Source of the DNA: Chryseobacterium taeanense
GTDB taxonomy: Bacteria > Bacteroidota > Bacteroidia > Flavobacteriales > Weeksellaceae
Assembly (NCBI RefSeq): GCF_900099685.1
Contig: NZ_FNDW01000005.1
Location: 124,001 to 188,000 of the forward strand
Reading direction: 5' to 3'
DNA: 64,000 bases
Both the position numbers and the translations under genes were made by a program. Below the pieces are notes generated by a model that saw nothing but the letters and a program-made list of their open reading frames with translations, was not told the DNA's origin and did not search any database. Positions 25,137-36,700 of the stretch are shown here, piece by piece. Each line of letters begins with the position of its first letter. The stretch's first letter is position 1.

Positions 25137-26882
25137 ATGAATAACAGCGGATACATACAAACAGCAAAAAACCCGGATTTAATAACTTTTAAAGTAATGT
25201 CCGGAGATACGGAACTGCCCGGAAAGTATGGGGTAAAAAGCATTGTCGTAGAAAAAGAAGTCAACAGAATTCCTTATGCCCGCATTGTCATTATAGATGG
25301 AAGCGTTCCGGAACAGGATTTTAAATTAAGCAATGAAGAACTACTGATTCCCGGAAAAGAAATTGAGATCACGGCCGGATACCATTCTAAAGAAGAAACC
25401 ATTTTTAAAGGAGTTGTCGTAAAGCATAATATAAAAGTCAGAAACGGTTCATCTTACCTTATCATAGAATGTAGAGATAAAGCCGTAAAAATGACTTTGG
25501 GAAGAAAAAGCAAATATTTCTACGACAGCAAAGACAGCGATATCATCGAAGAATTGATAGGAAATAGCGGCGCTACTGCCGACGTAGAAGCTACTACAAA
25601 CTCACACAAAGAACTGGTTCAGTATCAGTCTTCGGATTGGGATTTTATGCTGACCCGCGCACAGGCCAACGGAAAACTTTGTTTTGTTGAAGATGGGACG
25701 GTTAAAGTAGCAAAACCTGATTTCAGTGGCGAAACTGTGGAAACTGTTGTGTACGGATCCTCGGTACATGAATTTGACGGAGAAATTGATGCAAGAGATC
25801 AGTTCAGTAAAATTACCGCCAAAACATGGAGTTACACCGATCAGGAACTTACGGAAGTTGAAGCGCAGGATCCGGCCATCAGTCTCAATGGAAATCTTTC
25901 ATCTGGTGACTTGGCAAAAGTTTTCGGAATTGAAGACTTACAATTGAAACACGGCGGAAATCTTACTCAGAGTGAATTGCAGGATTGGGGAGATGCCAAA
26001 GCAACTTTTCAGCAATTAGCCAAAACAAGAGGAAGAGTGAAATTCCAGGGAATTCCATCGGTGAAACCAGGCGTTACCTTAACACTTCAGGGAGTAGGAA
26101 ACCGTTTTAATGGGAAAATATACGTCACAGGCGTACGCCACGAAATTGTTGATGGAAACTGGCTCGTAGATGCTCAGTTTGGTCTTTCTCCGACTTGGTT
26201 TTCAGAAACATATGATATCAGTGAAATGCCGGGCTCGGGAATTATTCCTGCCATAAGCGGATTGCACGTCGGAATTGTATCACAATTAGAATCTGATCCG
26301 GATGGTGAAGACAGGATTTTAGTACAAATCCCCATCATTAATAACGAAGAAGAGGGTATCTGGTCAAGAATAGCTACCCTGGATGCTGGAGAAAACAGAG
26401 GATCTTTTTTCAGGCCGGAAATCGGTGATGAAGTGATTATCGGATTTATCAACGATGACCCCAACGATGCAGTAGTCCTGGGAATGCTGAACAGCAGTAC
26501 AAAACCGGCCCCGATTGTAGCTTCGGATGATAACCACGAAAAAGGATTTGTCACCCGGAGTGAAATGAAAATGATCTTTAATGACGATAAAATTTCCTAT
26601 ACGCTGGAAACCCCAAAAGGCAAAAAAGTGATCTTAGATGAAGATGCAGATATCATCAAAATTGAAGATGAGCATTCTAATATGCTGACGCTTAATAAAG
26701 ACGGAATCAGTATCGAAAGTTCTAAAGATATCAAGATCAAAGCTAAAGGAGACATCAATATGGAAGGAGTCAATATCAACGTGAAAGCCAGTGCGCAGTT
26801 CAAAGCAGAAGGAAGCTCAGGTTCTGAACTTAAATCCGGAGCAGTAACCGTTGTAAAAGGCTCTCAGGTAAAAATCAATTAA
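25137..26882 (+). CDS. Spike hub protein, VgrG/gp27-gp5-like (Afp8-like)
   Basis: A 581-residue VgrG-type spike protein. Residues about 1-350 are the gp27-like hub (phage late control D domain). Residues about 370-465 form the OB fold (LHVGIVSQLESDPDGEDRILVQIP and FFRPEIGDEVIIGFINDDPNDAVVLGML). Residues about 490-581 form a repetitive, lysine-rich beta-prism (IESSKDIKIKAKGDINMEG). It trimerises at the tip of the tube and carries the PAAR tip encoded four bases downstream. No enzymatic extension is present, so toxic cargo must be carried elsewhere. Confidence 0.95.
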   Translation: MNNSGYIQTAKNPDLITFKVMSGDTELPGKYGVKSIVVEKEVNRIPYARIVIIDGSVPEQDFKLSNEELLIPGKEIEITAGYHSKEETIFKGVVVKHNIKVRNGSSYLIIECRDKAVKMTLGRKSKYFYDSKDSDIIEELIGNSGATADVEATTNSHKELVQYQSSDWDFMLTRAQANGKLCFVEDGTVKVAKPDFSGETVETVVYGSSVHEFDGEIDARDQFSKITAKTWSYTDQELTEVEAQDPAISLNGNLSSGDLAKVFGIEDLQLKHGGNLTQSELQDWGDAKATFQQLAKTRGRVKFQGIPSVKPGVTLTLQGVGNRFNGKIYVTGVRHEIVDGNWLVDAQFGLSPTWFSETYDISEMPGSGIIPAISGLHVGIVSQLESDPDGEDRILVQIPIINNEEEGIWSRIATLDAGENRGSFFRPEIGDEVIIGFINDDPNDAVVLGMLNSSTKPAPIVASDDNHEKGFVTRSEMKMIFNDDKISYTLETPKGKKVILDEDADIIKIEDEHSNMLTLNKDGISIESSKDIKIKAKGDINMEGVNINVKASAQFKAEGSSGSELKSGAVTVVKGSQVKIN

Positions 26883-26886
26883 CAGG

Positions 26887-27177
26887 ATGAAACCGGCAGC
26901 AAGAATTACAGATATGCATACCTGCCCTATGGTAACAGGAAATGTTCCGCATGTTGGCGGGCCCATTATTCCGGCAGGAGAACCAACCGTATTAATCGGC
27001 GGGAAACCCGCGGCAAGAGTAGGAGACAAAGCAGTATGCACGGGGCCTATGGATACCATTGCATCAGGATCTTCAAGTGTTTTGATCGGGGGTAAACCGG
27101 CAGCAAGAATGGGAGATTCCACCGCTCACGGAGGGGTAATCTCCGCAGGAGAAGCTACTGTTTTAATTGGCGGATGA
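26887..27177 (+). CDS. PAAR-domain spike tip protein (Afp10-like)
   Basis: A 96-residue PAAR-repeat protein: AARITDMHTCPM, two copies of the VLIGGKPAARxGD unit, and a closing HGGVISAGEATVLIGG. It forms the sharp metal-bound cone on the VgrG-like spike. It is a bare PAAR without toxin extension. It begins four bases after the spike gene. Confidence 0.96.
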   Translation: MKPAARITDMHTCPMVTGNVPHVGGPIIPAGEPTVLIGGKPAARVGDKAVCTGPMDTIASGSSSVLIGGKPAARMGDSTAHGGVISAGEATVLIGG

Positions 27178-27332
27178 TATTTAAAAATAGTTTCTGATTC
27201 AATCATGAACTACCCTTTGAATATTATCTACCTGAAAACAGAAATGTAAAACATCAATAACAAAACGGTTGTCATAACTGAAACTCTATGTTACAGATGC
27301 AGGATGTTACAAATAAACATAACAAATAACGT

Positions 27333-27743
27333 ATGAAAATAAATACAGATTTTTTAGGAATAGGCTGGAGTTTTCCGCCTGAGTTTAATCAGACTGAAGG
27401 AAAACTGGCAATGACCACCGACGTAGAAGACATCAATAACAGTCTTATGATCCTGTTGTCAACACGTCCCGGAGAACGTGTCATGTTCCCGGATTATGGA
27501 TGCGATCTTCAGGAAATGCTCTTTAAGCCACTGGATCTTACACTGATTACTCAAATGAAAGGAATCATTGAGCGCGCCATTTTATATCACGAACCCAGAA
27601 TCAACATTCTGAGTATTGAAATTGATGCTCAGGAAGAACTTGAGGGCGAAGTTTTAATACAAATTAATTACGAAGTAAGAAATACTAATACAAGAAGCAA
27701 TATGGTTTTTCCTTTTTACAAGGGAGAAGCTACCGAAATATAA
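27333..27743 (+). CDS. Baseplate wedge protein gp25/GPW family (Afp9-like)
   Basis: A 136-residue gp25-like baseplate protein: DFLGIGWSFPPEFNQ, DVEDINNSLMILLSTRPGERVMFPDYGCDLQEMLFKPLD and the terminal strand region ILIQINYEVR-like. The motif around ERVMFPDYG is the gp25 signature that nucleates sheath polymerisation. It is preceded by a 155-base non-coding gap. PAAR before gp25 is the reverse of the Afp order. Confidence 0.95.
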   Translation: MKINTDFLGIGWSFPPEFNQTEGKLAMTTDVEDINNSLMILLSTRPGERVMFPDYGCDLQEMLFKPLDLTLITQMKGIIERAILYHEPRINILSIEIDAQEELEGEVLIQINYEVRNTNTRSNMVFPFYKGEATEI

Positions 27744-27831
27744 TGAATTACGGGATGTCTGTAGCCATTTTAAATACTACCAAACACTACATAAGTATTG
27801 CATCTGACCATAGATAGATAAATATAAAAAA

Positions 27832-30800
27832 ATGAAAAAAACAGATACATTTTCACATTATCGTGAAGGAAAATCACAAATGCAGCGCTTTTTAGCAGAG
27901 CTGGATCCGGGCAATCTCGAATTACACGACTTCGATTTGTTTGATTGGCTGTTGTTCGCAAACAATTTTGCACAGCGTGTAAACTATTTCGATAAAGATG
28001 ATAATACAACACCAAAAGGAAACTGGGGAAACTTCTTCCTTGGTGATGATACCAATGCTGTTCCGCGTAGAGAAAGCGTTGAGTATAAAAGTATGAAAAA
28101 ACAGGTTACAGATCTTATTTCCCAGTTTGAACAGGATAGCAACTTAACACCTCATCTCACATTATTCGTCTGCTTTTTAAAATTATTGGATTTTTCAAAA
28201 AAAGCTTTTAATAATCTGACCAAAAGACATCTGGATTTCTATTATAATGAAATTCTGCAAATCGAAAAAAATGACGCAAAAGCAGACAAAGTTTATGTGA
28301 TCTTCGAATTAGCCAAAAAAGCACTTCAGGAAAAAATTCCGGGAGGAACACTGCTGGATGGTAACAAAGATATCAACGGAAAAAAACGTGTTTATAAAAC
28401 CGAAGAAGAGCTTATTGCCAATCAGGCAAAAGTTGTAGAAATCAAAAGCTTCCTGAACGATGCCAAAAAAAGAGAGCTGAAGATGGCTCCGGTTGCCAAT
28501 TCTGTGGATGGATTGGGAGACAAACTTCCTGAAGAAAGCAATTACTGGTGGCCGTTCGGGTATAATGCTGATGAAACCATTTCGGATAAATCAATTTATA
28601 AAGAACTTCCGAAAGCTAAGCTTGGTTTCTCCGTGGCATCTTCATTATTTGATCTGAAAGAAGGTGAGAGAACCGTTACGGTGAAAATCGATTTTATTAA
28701 AAATTCAACTCAGAAATTACAGAATTTATCCAACTCTGATATTGAAAATAACATCAAAGTGCTTTGCAGCGGAGAAAAAGAGTGGCTATCCGGAATCGTT
28801 TTACGCTGCGTAAGAAATAGTGATAATCTGCTGGAACTTTCTTTTACATTATCTAAAGATTTTCCTGCAGTGGTAGCATACGACAAGGAAGTGCTGATGG
28901 AGACATTTCAGACCAGTTTCCCTGTCGTAAGATTCATGATTGAAGGAGAGAAATACTATGATATTTATGAAGCTCTTTCAGAAAAACTCATAAAAAATAT
29001 AGAAGTATCGGTTGATGTAAAAGGCGTAAAATCTATCCAGATCGAAAATGACAATGGTACTTTAAATTCCGAAAAACCTTATTATCCGTTCACTGCACAA
29101 CCCATTAAAGGATCTAATTTTTACATTAAATGTCCTGAAATGTTTTCCAAGAAATGGCAGAATGCAGACATTACCATCAATTGGAAAAATACGCCTGATT
29201 CTATAAAAGATTTATATAACGCATATGTCATTCAGCCAAACCAGAACATCAGTGTGAAAGACTTTGAAGCGTTGAAAAATGCATCCATTGTTGGTTCTGA
29301 TGCCTATTTTACTATAGATACAGCACTATTGGACAAAGAAATATGGCGTGAGAAAGGCAATGATATTGAACTGTTTAAAAAAGTAGAAAACGGCTACACA
29401 ACTCAATTCTCTATTTATAATACAAGTAATAATGCAGGGACAAGTGAGGCTATCAGATTGAAGCTGAACCAGTCGGCATTACAAGATGTGTATCCTAAAT
29501 TATATACCCTGGCATTGTCCAGCAGCTCCGAGATTGGAAAACTCATTCCGAATGAGCCCTACATTCCATTTGCGGAAGATATCGAGCTGAACTACAGCGC
29601 TAAAGAAAATGCATACTCTTATTTGAGTAAAGATTCGAGCGGAGAAGCATCAAAAAGTGAAGGCGTACAAGTGTATCATGAAGATGCATTCGGGCAGTAC
29701 GAAAAAGAAGTTGCCACAAAAAGCATTGTGCCTCTACATCAAACCGGAGGTGAATTATACATCGGTCTGGAAGTCATGCCACAATCTACAGTTTCTCTGT
29801 TGATTCAGATGCTGGAAGGAAGTGAAAACCCTTTGGTGGATACTTTCGATGAGAAAGAATTTATCGAATGGCATATTCTTTCCGATAATACATGGATTGA
29901 TTTGTCGAAGAACCTCCTGAAAAACGAAACGAGAAAATTTCTGGAATCAGGGATCGTTAAATTTAAAATTCCCAAAGACATCAAAACAAGTCACACAAGA
30001 CTTACCGACGGACTGGTCTGGATCAGAGCTACATCAAAAAGAAGTTATGATGCCGTTTGCAAAATCCAGGGAATATATACACAGGCTGTTTTAGCGACAT
30101 TCCAGAATCAGGATAATGATTTGGCACATTTGGATAACGGTTTACCGGCCAATACAATCTCTAAATTAATTACCAGAGTTCCACAGGTAAAATCTGTTGG
30201 CCAGCCGTATAATTCGTTCGACGGAAAATACAAAGAAGCAGACTCGGAATTTTACAGACGTGTAAGTGAAAGATTAAGACACAAGCACAGAGCTATCACC
30301 CAGTGGGATTATGAAAGTCTGGTATTACAGGAATTCCCGGAAGTTTTTAAGGTAAAATGTTTAAATCACACCTCAGAAAATTCATATATGGCTCCGGGAC
30401 ACGTAACACTGATGGTGGTGCCGAATATTAAAAATAAAAATGCTTTTGATGTCTACCAGCCAAGAGTGAGCAGAGCGAGCCTGAATAAAATTCAGAATTA
30501 TGTAAATGAATTAAATACGATGCACGTTACGGCTCAGGTCATCAACCCCAATTATAAAGAAGCAAAAATACAGACTAAGGTGAAATTCTTTGAACAGTAT
30601 GACGAGACATTTTACATGAAACAACTGGATGAAGATATTAAAAAATACATATCGCCGTGGGCTTTTACAGATTCCAAAGATATTGATTTTAATGTGGAAC
30701 TAAATGTCAACCAGCTGATTACTTATCTGGAGCAATTGTACTATGTCGATTACATTGATGAGATCAAAATACTGGTGAACGATGTGGTACAGAAGAAATC

Positions 30801-30882
30801 TTTAATAGAAGTAGATCCCAAATCAATTCTGGTATCTGCCAAACAGCACCAGATTACTATTGCAGAACAAGTATGTATTTAA
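27832..30882 (+). CDS. Baseplate wedge protein J/gp6-like (Afp11-like)
   Basis: A 1016-residue baseplate protein of the Afp11/gp6 type. The N-terminus (LAELDPGNLELHDFDLFDWLLFANNFAQRVNYFD) and the C-terminal block from about 800 (YKEADSEFYRRVSERLRHKHRAITQWDYESLVLQEFPEVFKVKCLNH) are the family hallmarks, and the latter corresponds to the baseplate J domain. It builds the wedges around the hub and holds the gp7-like partner encoded 24 bases downstream. No unusual domains are seen. Confidence 0.92.
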   Translation: MKKTDTFSHYREGKSQMQRFLAELDPGNLELHDFDLFDWLLFANNFAQRVNYFDKDDNTTPKGNWGNFFLGDDTNAVPRRESVEYKSMKKQVTDLISQFEQDSNLTPHLTLFVCFLKLLDFSKKAFNNLTKRHLDFYYNEILQIEKNDAKADKVYVIFELAKKALQEKIPGGTLLDGNKDINGKKRVYKTEEELIANQAKVVEIKSFLNDAKKRELKMAPVANSVDGLGDKLPEESNYWWPFGYNADETISDKSIYKELPKAKLGFSVASSLFDLKEGERTVTVKIDFIKNSTQKLQNLSNSDIENNIKVLCSGEKEWLSGIVLRCVRNSDNLLELSFTLSKDFPAVVAYDKEVLMETFQTSFPVVRFMIEGEKYYDIYEALSEKLIKNIEVSVDVKGVKSIQIENDNGTLNSEKPYYPFTAQPIKGSNFYIKCPEMFSKKWQNADITINWKNTPDSIKDLYNAYVIQPNQNISVKDFEALKNASIVGSDAYFTIDTALLDKEIWREKGNDIELFKKVENGYTTQFSIYNTSNNAGTSEAIRLKLNQSALQDVYPKLYTLALSSSSEIGKLIPNEPYIPFAEDIELNYSAKENAYSYLSKDSSGEASKSEGVQVYHEDAFGQYEKEVATKSIVPLHQTGGELYIGLEVMPQSTVSLLIQMLEGSENPLVDTFDEKEFIEWHILSDNTWIDLSKNLLKNETRKFLESGIVKFKIPKDIKTSHTRLTDGLVWIRATSKRSYDAVCKIQGIYTQAVLATFQNQDNDLAHLDNGLPANTISKLITRVPQVKSVGQPYNSFDGKYKEADSEFYRRVSERLRHKHRAITQWDYESLVLQEFPEVFKVKCLNHTSENSYMAPGHVTLMVVPNIKNKNAFDVYQPRVSRASLNKIQNYVNELNTMHVTAQVINPNYKEAKIQTKVKFFEQYDETFYMKQLDEDIKKYISPWAFTDSKDIDFNVELNVNQLITYLEQLYYVDYIDEIKILVNDVVQKKSLIEVDPKSILVSAKQHQITIAEQVCI

Positions 30883-30906
30883 TAATAAACAAGAAGAAAA
30901 CATATC

Positions 30907-33696
30907 ATGTCAGAAAATAAGCACATTAGTATATCAAAAAATGTAGAAACAGGAGATCAGACCGATTTTCACTTTCTGCGCAAAACAGGTATTGAATACA
31001 TAGAAAAATTAGGAGGAAAACTTTGGACAGATTACAACTCTCATGATCCGGGAATCACGACGCTGGAGGTTCTGAGCTATGCCATAACAGATCTTGGCAT
31101 GAGAATGAACCTCAACATGGAGGATATCCTTTCCTCTAATGATGAAGCTACAGACATTCATACACAGTTTCTGAAAACAGCGGAAATTCTTCCTTCAAGA
31201 CCTTTAAATGAGCTCGATTATAGGAAGCTTTTCATTGATATCAACTTTACATCGGGTAATAAAAGACCGATCCGAAACTGCTGGCTGGTTCCTAATAATG
31301 AAACATTGTATGTTGATTGCAAAACAGGACAGCTGGATTTTAAACCTATCGGAGAGAAAACACAAAGCTTTAATGTAAAAGGATTGTATGACCTCTATGT
31401 TGATTACGACGAAGATGTTGATGACGGAAATAACGGATGCGGAAAATCCAGTGTCAATCTTCAGATATTAGAGCGCTATCATGCCAACAGAAGCCTTTGT
31501 GAAGATTTAGCCGAAATTAAAGAAATTGAAATCCAGAAAGTGGCAGTATGCGCACGTATCGGATTGGTAAACAAAGCCGATGAAGAGCTGGTGCATGCAA
31601 AAGTATTAAAAGCAATTAATAATTACCTGTCTCCTGAAGTTCATTTCTATTCATTAAATCAAATGCTCGAAAAAGGTCTGACGACCGATCAGATTTTTGA
31701 AGGTCCGCTTTTAGATAATGGTTTTATTGATACCGAAGAACTTAGAAACAGCCAGCTGAGAAGAGAAGTCCGTCTTTCGGATATCATCAGTGAAGTCATG
31801 AAAATTGACGGCGTGAAAGAAATTCATGAAATTTCAATTGCGGGTTGCGATAACGTGATTAAACAGACCAACGACTGGCTGATCTGCATTGAAAAAGGCA
31901 GAAAACCGGAACTTTGTGAGCTTAGTTCATTCAGCTACAGCAAAGGTTCGCTTCCGTTAAATATAAACGATAAAAAAGTTCAGGAATACCTGCAGACTCT
32001 TAAAAGAGAAGAAGAATTACTGAGAGAGGATGCAAGACAAAACAAAGAACTTGCTTTACCACAGGGAACATCTTATGATATTGCAAATTATGCAACGATT
32101 CTCAATGAATTTCCGGATACGTACGGCGTAGGAATCTCAGGAATTATAGGAAATCAAAACCCTGAGAGAGAAGCGCTGGCAAAACAGCTGAAAGGGTATT
32201 TGTTGTTTTTTGATCAGATTCTTGCCGGCTATTTTAAACACCTTGAAAAAGTAAAAGAAATATTAAGCGTAAGTGGTAATTTAAAGAGAACTTATTTTAC
32301 CCAGGCTCTTAAAAATATTAAAGGATTTGACGAGTTGGTTTCAGATTATCCTGTCGGAAATGATGATGAGCTTACCGATGCTTTGTATGAAGAATTAGAC
32401 AACAGCGTTGAACGTAAGAACGAAATCCTGGATCATTTGATTTCCCGTTTTGCAGAAACATTCAGCGATTACACTTTCCTGATGAAATCATTGTACGGAA
32501 AATCTGCCGATGAAATTGTCCTGAGCAACAAGCAAAATTTCCTGAATGAATACGCATCCCTAAGTAAAGACCGTGGAACAGGCTACAATTACACTTTGTT
32601 TGGCGAGTCAGACATCTGGAATACAGATAATATTTCCGGGGCACAGAAAAGAATAGCCCGTTTGCTGGGAATTAAAAACTATACACAAAGAAGTGTATCT
32701 CAATCACCGGTTTTAATCACTAAAACTTTAAACGGCGATAAAGCCAGCTATACCTGGAAAATAAAAGATGCCGCAAACAATATCATATTATCATCCATAA
32801 AAAGCTATGAGGTTGAATATGCAGCTACCAAAAACCTGAATGAAGCCATTTATCAGATCATCCAGATTGATGAAGAAGATCTTGAAAATGAATTGGAAAA
32901 ACTGGGAGCCTGCGAAGACAATAAGTGCTTTATCGGAAACATGAATATTCGATTTTCAGGAGGCGGAAACTATTATTTTGATGTGGTGGATGATTCTCCG
33001 GAAAAGAATGTGATTGCTACCCATAAAAGAACCAACCCTTACCCGGATCTGGAAACTTTGAAAATAGGAATCAGGGAGACTGTAAGGTATTTCAGAGATG
33101 ATTTTACAGAAGAAGATATTTTCTTTGTTGAGCATTTATTGCTAAAGCCCACTGTTAAAGATTACAGGCTTATGGGCGGTATCGGCTGCATGGAGATAGA
33201 CCGAACCTTCAAAGTAATGTATGACATTGATGATCTTGCTGCTACAGATCCTGTAGAATATTCGGAAACCTTTATGCACTCCTGTGAAGAAGATTGTGAA
33301 ACCGATGTTTTTGATCCTTATTCTTACCGGATAAGTGTGGTGCTGCCGGGGTATGCCTACCGTTTCCAGGATCCTGATTTCAGACGCTATGCGGAAACCG
33401 TTATCAGGCAGGAAATTCCGGCTCACGTTTTAGCTAAAATTTGTTGGGTGGGAGACCGTCTGACTGAAACCCAGACTGCGAAAAGTGACTTGTCTGAGTT
33501 TGAGGTTGCTCTTAAACAATTCCTTTCAGATAAATCGAAAAATAATACAGCGAATTTGGGCAATAGCATCAGCGATTTACTGACTGCTCTTACCAATCTG
33601 AATAATATTTACCGTCCGGGAAGACTTCTGGACTGTGAAAGGGATGATAACGACAGCTTAGACGGAAAAATCATATTAGGACAATCAAACATATAA
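30907..33696 (+). CDS. Baseplate wedge protein gp7-like (Afp12-like)
   Basis: A 929-residue baseplate protein of the Afp12/Pvc12 type. The N-terminal LWTDYNSHDPGITTLEVLSYAITDLGMRMN is characteristic. Later blocks include LLFFDQILAGYFKHLEKVKEILS and the C-terminal IRVSVVLPGYAYRF-type region with FRRYAETVIRQEIPAHVLAKICWVG, which is conserved in this family. It pairs with the gp6-like protein in each wedge and offers the attachment site for the fibres whose genes follow 13 bases later. Confidence 0.92.
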   Translation: MSENKHISISKNVETGDQTDFHFLRKTGIEYIEKLGGKLWTDYNSHDPGITTLEVLSYAITDLGMRMNLNMEDILSSNDEATDIHTQFLKTAEILPSRPLNELDYRKLFIDINFTSGNKRPIRNCWLVPNNETLYVDCKTGQLDFKPIGEKTQSFNVKGLYDLYVDYDEDVDDGNNGCGKSSVNLQILERYHANRSLCEDLAEIKEIEIQKVAVCARIGLVNKADEELVHAKVLKAINNYLSPEVHFYSLNQMLEKGLTTDQIFEGPLLDNGFIDTEELRNSQLRREVRLSDIISEVMKIDGVKEIHEISIAGCDNVIKQTNDWLICIEKGRKPELCELSSFSYSKGSLPLNINDKKVQEYLQTLKREEELLREDARQNKELALPQGTSYDIANYATILNEFPDTYGVGISGIIGNQNPEREALAKQLKGYLLFFDQILAGYFKHLEKVKEILSVSGNLKRTYFTQALKNIKGFDELVSDYPVGNDDELTDALYEELDNSVERKNEILDHLISRFAETFSDYTFLMKSLYGKSADEIVLSNKQNFLNEYASLSKDRGTGYNYTLFGESDIWNTDNISGAQKRIARLLGIKNYTQRSVSQSPVLITKTLNGDKASYTWKIKDAANNIILSSIKSYEVEYAATKNLNEAIYQIIQIDEEDLENELEKLGACEDNKCFIGNMNIRFSGGGNYYFDVVDDSPEKNVIATHKRTNPYPDLETLKIGIRETVRYFRDDFTEEDIFFVEHLLLKPTVKDYRLMGGIGCMEIDRTFKVMYDIDDLAATDPVEYSETFMHSCEEDCETDVFDPYSYRISVVLPGYAYRFQDPDFRRYAETVIRQEIPAHVLAKICWVGDRLTETQTAKSDLSEFEVALKQFLSDKSKNNTANLGNSISDLLTALTNLNNIYRPGRLLDCERDDNDSLDGKIILGQSNI

Positions 33697-33709
33697 AAAT
33701 TGATAAACA

Positions 33710-36700
33710 ATGAATACTAAATTAGATAATGTAACCACCCAATATAGAAAGTTTAACGAAAACCAGGCGTTAACTGACGGGCAATTAAACGAATTTATAG
33801 ATTATTTTGAAGATCAGGACAGGCTTTCAAGAACCCGGTTGAGCGGTGTCGGGCTGGTATGCGGTTTTAAATCGGAATCTTCAGATTCAGACAGTGCCCT
33901 TGTTATCACGCAGGGAGCCGGTGTTACGACCGACGGGGATTTAATAACACTCCGTCAGAAATTAGACAAAACATCAGATGTTGCGATAGACTTCGACACC
34001 AGAAGTTACAAATATTATAGAAATTACACCGATGAGGTTGAATACAAGCATTTTCGTATCGAGGGAAATCAGGTGCCTCTTGTAGAATTAATTACTCAGG
34101 ATGAATATGACAAGCTTACCAATGTTGAAGGTTTCAGGCCTTTAAAAGAAATTGGAAGTGCAATGAACGATAAGGTTGTTATTCTTTATTTAGAAAGCTA
34201 TTCCAATGAAGAAACACCATGTCAGGATGCAGATTGTGATAATACTGGTGCAGAGCAGGTGTCTAATCTTAAAGTACTCTTAGCAGACTCGGAAAAGGTT
34301 CTGGAACTTATCTCCAGAGGTGATGCGAAAGATACCATTTATAAAGCTCATGATGCCTATGAAGAGCTTTTTGACCAACTACCCAAAATAGAAGCTAAAA
34401 GAGTTATTCTGGATGCAGATATTGTAAAAGCATCAGAATTAAAGGCGAGATTTCAGAATGCTATTACTTCTGTAGCAGACCTTAGCAAAGGTTTCGGGGC
34501 AATTGCCGGCACTTTTAATGTGAGCGTCAACTTTGGAGGTCAGTCTCTCGTTGATAAACTTACTTCTCTGTTGTACTCAAGCGGAGGATCAAGGCTGGAA
34601 GATTATCAATACCGATATGATCTGCTGAAAGATCTTATCGATACATACAATGAAATAAGAGGACTTATCCTGCATCTTAATGCTGAGTGTTGTCCTGATA
34701 TAAATTCATTTCCGAAACATTTGTTGCTGGGTCGTGTAGGGGCTTCGCTGGAATTAGGAGAATACACTCTTTACCGCCATGGTTTCTATCATTCACCAGT
34801 AACCACTACGGATGATGAAAATTACGAAAGAGTTGTGATGCTTGCCAATCGTTTTGTGCAGAAAATCAATGGATTCCAATCGTATATCGGACCTGTGAAA
34901 ATTACTCCTTCCAACCTTAATGTATGGTTAAGTGATAAGGCCATTCCGTATTATTACAATGTAGATAAATTACTGTTAAATAAGTGGAATTATGAAAAAA
35001 CAAAAACAGACAGGGAAACGTATAACTTAAGTTATCATACCGATAATTTGGCAACAGATGACTTCGTTCAGACTCCTCTTAATTATAACATTGATAACTA
35101 TGATTTCTATAGAATTGAAGGTCACTTAGGATTACCGTTTGAAACGGCAGTTCAAAATATCAATGATCTGAAAAAACAATACGGATTGGCTTTCGACGTT
35201 GCTGTATTACTTTTACAGGAAAACGGTAAAATAGATAGCAGACTGCCGGTTGAAACCAAAAAAGTATCGATAGATGAGCTTAGAAAGCAAATAACATCTG
35301 TTTCTAAGGATATAAGCACGGCAAAAGTTGACCCTAAAAATGCTTTATTAAATTTATCGAAAATAGACAGTCAGTTAAGATTACTCAATAAGGTAGACTT
35401 TTTACCTACTCCCGGATCATCCGGAGAAGAAGTAACGGTAGTAAAAGAAGATTCCAGAAAAGAAGAAATTACGACCGAACTTTTAAGTGAATTTTTAGAA
35501 AGAAAATCAGGATTAGAGCATTTAGCCGGTGTAAAGCCTGGCGGAACCTTTATTTTGATCTGTGAATCGGAAGCAAACAATCAGGTTCTTGCAGATTTCT
35601 CACTGCCTTATCTGTGCTGTTCTAAACAAAAACCAAACATTCCGCCTGTTGCTACAGACGACAAAGCGTCTTGTATGATTGGTAAAACAGTTATTATATC
35701 GGTGTTAGACAATGATTACGATGCGGACAATGATCTTTTAACAGTCGTTAAAAAATCAAATCCTTCTTATGGATCGGTAGTATTAAACAGTAATGGAACA
35801 TTTACTTATACACATGATGGTTCGGCTAATCTTGAAGATTCATTCACATATTGTGTTAATGACGGTAAAGATGACAGTAACATCGCTACGGTATTTATCA
35901 AGATTAAATCTGCTCCGGTAGCTGTAAACGATCATGCTTCCACAGAAAACGGTGGTAGCGTTGATATACTGGTTAAAGACAATGATTATGATTTAGGAAA
36001 TACTCCGTTAAAGGTATTTATAAAAACTCAGCCTTCCGGTGGAACAGCAACATTAAACCCTGACGGCAGCATAAAATATACCCATACCAACCCGTCAATT
36101 CTTACCGACTCGTTTACTTATTACATCAACGATGGTGAATTGGATAGTAATATAGCTACGGTGACAATCAGTATTGCACCACCTCCATGTGATTCAGGGA
36201 TGGACGTTGTATTCATTTTTGATTATACAGGAAGTATGGGAAGCCAGATTGAAGCTGCTAAGACAGGTGCTTCAAACATAGTATCAACCATCCAGGAACA
36301 GTCTGGTGAAAATGCTTACCGACTAGGTATTGTATTAGCCGATGAGTACGGTTCCGGAACAGTTTCCAACTATCATACTGCTGCGGCATACACAAGCTTA
36401 CCTCCTTCCCGAAAGTTTGTTAATACAGGACTTAATTCAAAATATCAGTGGATAACTGCCATGGAGGTAATGACTGATAATAATGAATCTACCTTTAAAA
36501 CTCAACTTAATAAGCTGAATAATTATACAGGCGGATTAAGTCTTGGATCCGGATCGGGAGCTCCTGAACCAACCGATATGGCATTAAGCAGAGTCGTGGA
36601 ATATAATTTTGCAGGAACATTCAGAAACAATGTCGCTAAATATGTGATCATCATAACCGATATCACTCCTGGTGGTAATGATGATACTGCTAATATTACA